NCBI GenBank assembly: GCA_001897795.1
Contig: MKUL01000023.1
Coordinates: 51,337 to 115,336 of the forward strand
Length of the DNA: 64,000 nucleotides
Direction: 5' to 3'
Source: Alphaproteobacteria bacterium 41-28
GTDB taxonomy: Bacteria; Pseudomonadota; Alphaproteobacteria; UBA9655
Under the pieces are notes generated by a model, which saw only the letters and a list, made by a program, of their open reading frames with translations, did no database searches and had not been told where the DNA came from. The number at the start of each line of letters is the position of its first letter. Within the stretch, counting starts at the first letter, position 1. Of this stretch, positions 58,984 through 64,000 are shown piece by piece. A program made the translations under genes and the position numbers.

Positions 58984-59598
58984 ATGAGGACGTGGATATA
59001 CTTATTTAGCTTAATTGGATTCATAGGAGGATCATCCATGACAAAAGCAGATAAACCGTTAAAAACGCACACCACAGAAAAAGCCATCTTTGCCGGAGGT
59101 TGTTTTTGGTGTGAGGAGGAAGCCTTTGAGGGTGTCCCGGGTGTGATTTCAGTTGTGTCAGGGTATACGGGTGGATATACTCCAAATCCTACATACGAGC
59201 AGGTTTCTGGAGAAGGTACAGGACATAAAGAGTCGGTCGAAGTGACCTTTGATCCTAGCAAAATTACCTATAATCAACTTCTTGAAATTTATTGGCGTAA
59301 TGTTGATCCTTTCGATGCTGAAGGGCAATTTTGCGATAAGGGAGATTCCTATAAGGGTGTTATTTTCTACACAAATGAAACTCAAAAAAAAGAAGCAGAA
59401 TCGTCCAAGAAAAATGTTGAAGTACAACTCAAAAAGCCCGTTGTTACTGAGATCGTGGCTGCAACAACCTTTTACCCAGCTGAGGAGTATCATCAAAAAT
59501 ATGCTAAAAAAAATCCTCTTCGCTATAAATTTTACCGCTTTTCCTGTGGCCGGGACAAACGTTTGAATGAAGTTTGGGGAAGTAAGAATCACTTTTAA
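58984..59598 (+). CDS. msrA: Exported peptide-methionine (S)-S-oxide reductase
   Basis: A 204-residue protein from the ATG at 58984 (an upstream GTG at 58975 overlaps the msrB stop). Signal peptide at 1-22 (MRTWIYLFSLIGFIGGSSMTKA). The catalytic FAGGCFWCEEEAFEGVPGV follows, then SGYTGGYTPNPTYEQV, TGHKESVEVTFDP, and YHQKYAKKNP. It reduces S-methionine sulfoxide. Paired with msrB in a periplasmic oxidative-damage repair operon, useful against a host oxidative burst. Confidence 0.93.
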   Translation: MRTWIYLFSLIGFIGGSSMTKADKPLKTHTTEKAIFAGGCFWCEEEAFEGVPGVISVVSGYTGGYTPNPTYEQVSGEGTGHKESVEVTFDPSKITYNQLLEIYWRNVDPFDAEGQFCDKGDSYKGVIFYTNETQKKEAESSKKNVEVQLKKPVVTEIVAATTFYPAEEYHQKYAKKNPLRYKFYRFSCGRDKRLNEVWGSKNHF

Positions 59599-59676
59599 GA
59601 ATTAAGTTTCGTTCTCCCGTCTTTCTTTTTTTAGGAAATCCGGTAGTATACCTCCCGTTTAATAGAAGAGGCTGAA

Positions 59677-62600
59677 ATGATAAGAAAAGGCTACTATCGC
59701 AATCCAACTCTACGGAAGGACAAGCTTGTTTTTGTAGCTGATGATGATTTATGGGAAGTGCCCCTTTCTGGTGGAAAAGCCGAACGACTCACCGCAGGTC
59801 TGGGAGAAGCCAATGACCCTTCTTTTTCTCCCGATGGTAAATGGATTGCTTTTACAAGCATGAATGAAGGGCACCCAGAAGTTTATGTGATGCCTTCAGA
59901 GGGAGGGGAAGCTGTCCGCCTTACATATGTTTCTGAAGGCTCTCAGGTCGTAGGATGGACCGTTGACGGCGAAGTTATTTTCTCTTCAACCAAAAACAAT
60001 CCCTTTCGTTTACGCTCTCTTTTTAAAGTGGACCTTAAAATGGGAAAAATTAAACAAATCCCTTGTGGTCCCGCAAACTATATTTCCTTTGAACCTAAGG
60101 GTAAGGGATGTGTGATTCAGCGTCATGGACATGGATATGTTTCATGGAAGCGCTATCGCGGAGGGACTGCAGGTGAGCTTTGGATTGATCGCCAAGGCAC
60201 AGGGAAATTTCAAAAGCTAATCGATATTAAAGGGAATGCTTTGTTCCCCCTCTGGGTCCAAAATCGCATTTATTTTATTAGCGATCATCAAGGACATGGA
60301 AACGTTTACTCGTGCACACCAGAAGGCAAAGATCTCAAACGTCACACGTCCCATGAGGATTATTTTGTGAGGGGATTAAGTCATGATGGAACGACTTTTG
60401 TTTATACGGCAGGAGGAAGTCTTTTCCGGTTTTCTCCAGAAAATAAGACCTCACAAAAAATTGTGGTTGATTTTGCGTCATCTTTCTCTCAGCGCTCCAG
60501 AAAGTTTTTGGATGCGGGCTCCTATCTTTCGGGGTATAGCCTAGATAAAAATGGGTCGAGCCTTTCCATTATTACAAGAGGTCGTCCCTTTTCATTTGCC
60601 AATTGGGAAGGGGCCGTCCAACAATATGGTGAGAAAGACGGTATTCGTTATAAATCCGCCTCTTGGCTTCATGATAATAAACGTCTTTTGATCGTGAGTG
60701 ATCGGGAGGGCGAAGATCGCCTTGAAATTCATGAGTCAGATCCTCTTGAGGCCCCAAAGATTCTTAAAAAAATGAACTTGGGACGTATCTTATCCATCAA
60801 ACCTTCACCGACTCAAGATGAGGTTGTTCTTATTAACCATCGTTGTGAGCTTATCCATGTTAATTTAAAAACTCAAAAACTTCACCTTATCGATAAAAGT
60901 ACTTTTGGAGATATGTGGGGTTTGGATTGGTCTCCCGATGGAAAATGGATTGCTTATGATTATCCGCTGAATGATCGCCTAAGAGCTATTAAGCTTTGTG
61001 AAAGAAAGGCGTTTAAGGTTCATGTTATTACGCGTCCCTTGCTTGAAGATTTTCGCCCGAGTTTTGATCCGAGCGGGAAAGTTCTTTATTTTCTCTCAAA
61101 GCGCACCTATTCCCCTTATTCAGATAATCTTCAATTTGAAATGGGTTTTCCGAAAGGGACGAAGCCTTATCTTATTCTTCTCGATGAAACCTTAACATCT
61201 CCCTTTATTCCTCAACTGAGAGGAGAAGAGGTTAAGCCTGATAAGAAAGAAAAGAAGGAAGAGGAGGTTAAGAGTATTAAAATAGATCTGAAGGGTATTG
61301 AAGATCGAATTCTCGAATTTCCAGTTCCAGAGGGAGATTATGTCGCTATCCGTGGTATTCCAGGTGGGAAAGTTCTCTATCTTTCCCGACCCCTTCAAAG
61401 TTCTTTGGGAGGAGAAGACGAAGACCGCAGCAGTAATGGGAACATCGAATGTTATGATTTTGCAACAAAAAAGGAAGAGACTCTGATTCCCAAAGTCTCT
61501 TCTTTTACCCTATCTGGCGACTCTCAATGGCTATGTTATTATGCATCTAGAAAACTCAGGGTGGTTAAAGCGGGTGAAAAACCTCAAGAGAATGATCCTT
61601 CTTACCGTAAGGGGGGATGGATTGATCTCAATCGAGTGAAGGTTTCTGTCACTCCTCATAAGGAATGGGCTCAAATTTTTGATGAAGTCTGGCGTCTTCA
61701 GAAGGACTTCTTCTGGACCGAAGATATGTCCAAAGTGGATTGGAAGGGAATCTATAACCGCTACCGTCCTCTTTTAGATCGTATTGCGACACGAGGTGAG
61801 CTCACAGATCTTATTTCTGAAATGCATGGAGAATTGGGGACTTCTCATGCTTATGTTTTTGGAGGCGATTTTCGCCCTTCTCCGCAATATCCTTTAGGGG
61901 AGCTGGGAGCAGATTTCATTTATGACAAAGCCAATAAATCTTACCGTATTTCAAATATTGCAAAAGGCGACCGGTGGGCGCCGTTCCAAACATCACCTCT
62001 AACTTCTCCAGGGCTTGGGATTGGCGAAGGGGATTTCTTGCTTGCAGTAAATGGCCAACGGCTTGATGAAAATACATCACCAGAAAAATTATTGGTTAAC
62101 CAGGCTCGTAACGTTGTATCACTCCTTGTAAAGGATGGGAAGAAAAAGGCAAAGAACGTTTTCGTCAAGACATTGATTTCGCAAACACCTGCGCGTTATC
62201 GGGATTGGGTTGAAAAAAATAGGGCTTATGTCCATGAAAAAACAAAGGGGCGCATAGGATATATCCATATTCCTGATATGGGTGTGAAAGGTTTTGCAGA
62301 ATTTCATCGTAGCTTTTTGGCAGAACTTAGCCGAGATGGTCTTGTCGTTGATGTGCGTTTTAATGGGGGAGGAAATGTATCAGGCCTTCTTCTTGAGAAG
62401 CTGAGTCGTAAACGCCTCGGGTATGATCAAAGCCGTTGGTGGGGTGCTATGCCTTATCCTTACGAATCTCCTATGGGACCGATGGTTGCCCTTACCAATG
62501 AATATGCAGGATCCGATGGCGATATTTTTTGCCACAGCTTTAAAATGTTAAAGCTGGGCCCCCTTATTGGAAAACGGACATGGGGTGGAGTTATTGGCAC

Positions 62601-62868
62601 ATGGGTCCGCCATAGCCTGGTGGATGGTGGCGGGACTTCCCAGCCTGAATTCTCCTTTTGGTTTCACGATGTAGGGTGGGGTGTGGAAAACTATGGCGTT
62701 GATCCTGATATAGAAGTTGAAATCACACCGCAAGATTATGAAAAGGGCGCCGACCCTCAACTAGATCGTGGGATTGCAGAAGTATTGGCTATTTTAAAAG
62801 CCTCTCCTACAGCAAAACCATTCTCAACGGAACGGCCTAATCTTGCTCCGCCACGGTTGAAGAAATGA
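59677..62868 (+). CDS. Tricorn protease homologue (S41 family)
   Basis: A 1063-residue protein. The N-terminal six- and seven-bladed beta-propellers (DPSFSPDGKWIAFTS, LDWSPDGKWIAYDY) are followed by a C1/PDZ/C2 protease region. The catalytic residues seen in tricorn are present: Ser723-His724 (GTSHAYV), the nucleophile Ser946-Asp947 (GSDGDIF), and Glu1004 (VENYGVDPDIEV). A PDZ-like part (GIGEGDFLLAVNGQRL) lies between. It has no signal peptide, so it should degrade peptides in the cytosol, downstream of ATP-dependent proteases. Well known in archaea and some bacteria. AGAGG lies seven to eleven bases before the ATG. Confidence 0.92.
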   Translation: MIRKGYYRNPTLRKDKLVFVADDDLWEVPLSGGKAERLTAGLGEANDPSFSPDGKWIAFTSMNEGHPEVYVMPSEGGEAVRLTYVSEGSQVVGWTVDGEVIFSSTKNNPFRLRSLFKVDLKMGKIKQIPCGPANYISFEPKGKGCVIQRHGHGYVSWKRYRGGTAGELWIDRQGTGKFQKLIDIKGNALFPLWVQNRIYFISDHQGHGNVYSCTPEGKDLKRHTSHEDYFVRGLSHDGTTFVYTAGGSLFRFSPENKTSQKIVVDFASSFSQRSRKFLDAGSYLSGYSLDKNGSSLSIITRGRPFSFANWEGAVQQYGEKDGIRYKSASWLHDNKRLLIVSDREGEDRLEIHESDPLEAPKILKKMNLGRILSIKPSPTQDEVVLINHRCELIHVNLKTQKLHLIDKSTFGDMWGLDWSPDGKWIAYDYPLNDRLRAIKLCERKAFKVHVITRPLLEDFRPSFDPSGKVLYFLSKRTYSPYSDNLQFEMGFPKGTKPYLILLDETLTSPFIPQLRGEEVKPDKKEKKEEEVKSIKIDLKGIEDRILEFPVPEGDYVAIRGIPGGKVLYLSRPLQSSLGGEDEDRSSNGNIECYDFATKKEETLIPKVSSFTLSGDSQWLCYYASRKLRVVKAGEKPQENDPSYRKGGWIDLNRVKVSVTPHKEWAQIFDEVWRLQKDFFWTEDMSKVDWKGIYNRYRPLLDRIATRGELTDLISEMHGELGTSHAYVFGGDFRPSPQYPLGELGADFIYDKANKSYRISNIAKGDRWAPFQTSPLTSPGLGIGEGDFLLAVNGQRLDENTSPEKLLVNQARNVVSLLVKDGKKKAKNVFVKTLISQTPARYRDWVEKNRAYVHEKTKGRIGYIHIPDMGVKGFAEFHRSFLAELSRDGLVVDVRFNGGGNVSGLLLEKLSRKRLGYDQSRWWGAMPYPYESPMGPMVALTNEYAGSDGDIFCHSFKMLKLGPLIGKRTWGGVIGTWVRHSLVDGGGTSQPEFSFWFHDVGWGVENYGVDPDIEVEITPQDYEKGADPQLDRGIAEVLAILKASPTAKPFSTERPNLAPPRLKK

Positions 62869-62872
62869 AATA

Positions 62873-63934
62873 TTAGTCGTCTTCTTGTGGGGAGTTAAAA
62901 TTAAGATTTCTCGCAACAGAAGGGCGGCGGGCTTTTTTTGCCATGGTTTTCCAGATCTCTTTTCGATCATCATTAAATGGACCACGGGATATCAATGATT
63001 TTCCTCTCCTGAAGTGAAGAAGATTAGTGACGACTATTTGGTGCGAGAGACAGAGTGCCTCTGTCTCTTCCTTTGAAAGACCTGAGTGAACAATTCGAAT
63101 TTGTCCGCCATTCTGATCTTCTTCTACAATGTATCGGGCGTTCGTCCCCATGTGACAGGTTTGGGTAATTAAAACATAAGGACACTCTTCTGTCCCTTCG
63201 CCCTTTTGAAAAAGGTGGTGAACCTGCATGACATACTTTCTTTGCAATTTTAGAATAGTTTTAATTGCGGCGGAATCTAGTTCAGATGGATCCCTGTATT
63301 TCGAAATGCCTTTATAAGCAACTGGCGCTGTACCTCTACTTGCAAGTGCTAAATTTGTTTCCCATTTACAACCTTTTTTGGATTTGATTAAAACTAAATC
63401 GTTCCAATGAATAAGGTCCTTGGGACAATATACGGTCATTCCTTTGATAACTTTTTTTTCGAAATGGGTCGTCTTTGTAACAGCGGCGAGCAAAAGAGGG
63501 CATGCGAGAGGAGAAGAAACTGGAGCTTTTAAAGTTGCAAAGATGTCCCGCACTACCCTGAAACAAGTTGTTTCTTTTGTTGCTGGAGACTCGAGAGTAC
63601 CTTGAAGAAATTCGGAGTCATTATTTTCTTCAGTTTTGATTTTCTTTTTAGGACTGGTTTTTTTATTTTTTCTTGAGTCCGTAAGTGGTTTCTCGAGACG
63701 AGTTCTCTTTCTCTTTTTATTACTCTTTTCTTGATTTTTTGTTAAGTCTGGGGATTTTTTTTCGATTAATGGACTTTCTTTCGAAGAAACTTCAATTTTA
63801 CATTTTTTAGCTAAGCGGGGTGGATTTTTTCGCAAAACTTCCCCATTCTTTTTATGAGAATGACCGGCGAAACCATTGTTTAAGGAAAAAACAAATGCAA
63901 CCGCGAATAACAATGAATAACGTAACAAAACCAT
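62873..63934 (-). CDS. Exported protein with NLS-like clusters and an LHH-type HNH nuclease motif
   Basis: A 353-residue protein. Signal peptide at 1-23 (ending NGFA). A very basic region follows, with SNKKRKRTRL (71-80) and RKNKKTSPKKKIK (88-100), which looks like a bipartite nuclear-localisation signal. The C-terminal domain has W191-E-T-N-L, R200-G-T-A-P, then VHHLFQ (238-243) and a later CHMGTN with His261. The order NL...RG.AP...(L/V)HH..Q...H is the pattern of LHH nucleases of the HNH/endonuclease VII superfamily in polymorphic toxins. I infer a secreted DNase directed at a host nucleus. No immunity gene is seen. No strong ribosome binding site. Confidence 0.6.
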   Translation of the reverse strand: MVLLRYSLLFAVAFVFSLNNGFAGHSHKKNGEVLRKNPPRLAKKCKIEVSSKESPLIEKKSPDLTKNQEKSNKKRKRTRLEKPLTDSRKNKKTSPKKKIKTEENNDSEFLQGTLESPATKETTCFRVVRDIFATLKAPVSSPLACPLLLAAVTKTTHFEKKVIKGMTVYCPKDLIHWNDLVLIKSKKGCKWETNLALASRGTAPVAYKGISKYRDPSELDSAAIKTILKLQRKYVMQVHHLFQKGEGTEECPYVLITQTCHMGTNARYIVEEDQNGGQIRIVHSGLSKEETEALCLSHQIVVTNLLHFRRGKSLISRGPFNDDRKEIWKTMAKKARRPSVARNLNFNSPQEDD

Positions 63935-64000
63935 ACACTACTTTGAAATATAATAACTTTATGGGTATGGCCTGAAGTTAGCTAAGTATCAATTAGAGAG

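Noticed and set aside
1..64000. tRNA genes, rRNA genes and CRISPR arrays
   Set aside because: No GTTCRA-type T-arm with matching acceptor stem, no rRNA stretch, and no regularly spaced direct repeats other than the coding 87-base one were seen.

Overview
This window looks like a chromosomal segment of an intracellular alphaproteobacterium. The best fit is a Holosporales-type symbiont of protists, inferred from three things: the housekeeping gene set (RSH-rpoZ, lpd-lipA-ratA, pyrH/frr/uppS/cdsA); a modest-GC genome full of palindromic repeats of the 'tcattgcgagg...gaagcaatc' kind; and many Sec-signal proteins carrying eukaryote-like modules (F-box-like segments, Sel1 repeats, nuclear-localisation-like basic clusters). 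No tRNA, rRNA, CRISPR array, transposase or prophage was recognised.

Layout. 1-8.1 kb: the end of bamD, small exported proteins, a VOC protein, pgeF-midA-lgt on the minus strand with an RHH gene coupled to lgt, a hicAB locus whose hicA is frameshifted, marC and a PqiC-like lipoprotein. 8.2-11.3 kb: a LysR regulator followed by a methyltransferase and an MHS-type transporter. 11.6-16.1 kb: lpd, lipA and ratA, interrupted between lpd and lipA by an exported internal-repeat protein that is now frameshifted. 16.2-22.3 kb: two exported unknowns, an M48 protease whose N-terminus is encoded by a palindromic repeat, an O-antigen ligase, Sua5/TsaC and CysQ. 22.5-28 kb: DUF1059, a 57-residue Cys-rich exported peptide, a putative secreted TcdA/TcdB-like glycosyltransferase, then rpmJ-rpoZ-rsh-acpS. 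28-44.3 kb: an effector-rich zone with four F-box-like proteins (two with Sel1 repeats, one with a strong NLS-like cluster) and a proline-rich 29-residue-repeat protein, interleaved with ordinary genes (DUF255 thioredoxin protein, trmN6-like, SDF symporter, glycine-zipper lipoprotein, CDF transporter, rpmB). 44.6-56 kb: a long minus-strand housekeeping run (cca-cdsA-uppS-frr, then pyrH-trmJ-cysS-gltX). It is split between frr and pyrH by an A/T-rich glycosyltransferase island with a methyltransferase remnant. 56-64 kb: a tandem duplication of the gltX 5' end plus an outer-membrane beta-barrel gene, a repeat-filled non-coding stretch, exported MsrB-MsrA, a cytosolic tricorn protease homologue, and an exported protein combining two NLS-like clusters with a C-terminal LHH-type nuclease motif.

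How it fits together. The most interesting theme is a shared export signature. At least seven otherwise unrelated proteins have a signal peptide of 23-27 residues followed immediately by Met-Glu-(Glu/Asp/Lys). Several of these then carry host-directed modules. I infer a family of secreted host-interaction factors sharing an N-terminal export and processing signal. A second theme is genome erosion: three single-base homopolymer frameshifts, a start-less duplicate gene, a methyltransferase fragment and three families of dispersed palindromic repeats, one of which lies inside a coding region. The frameshifts could also be sequencing errors.
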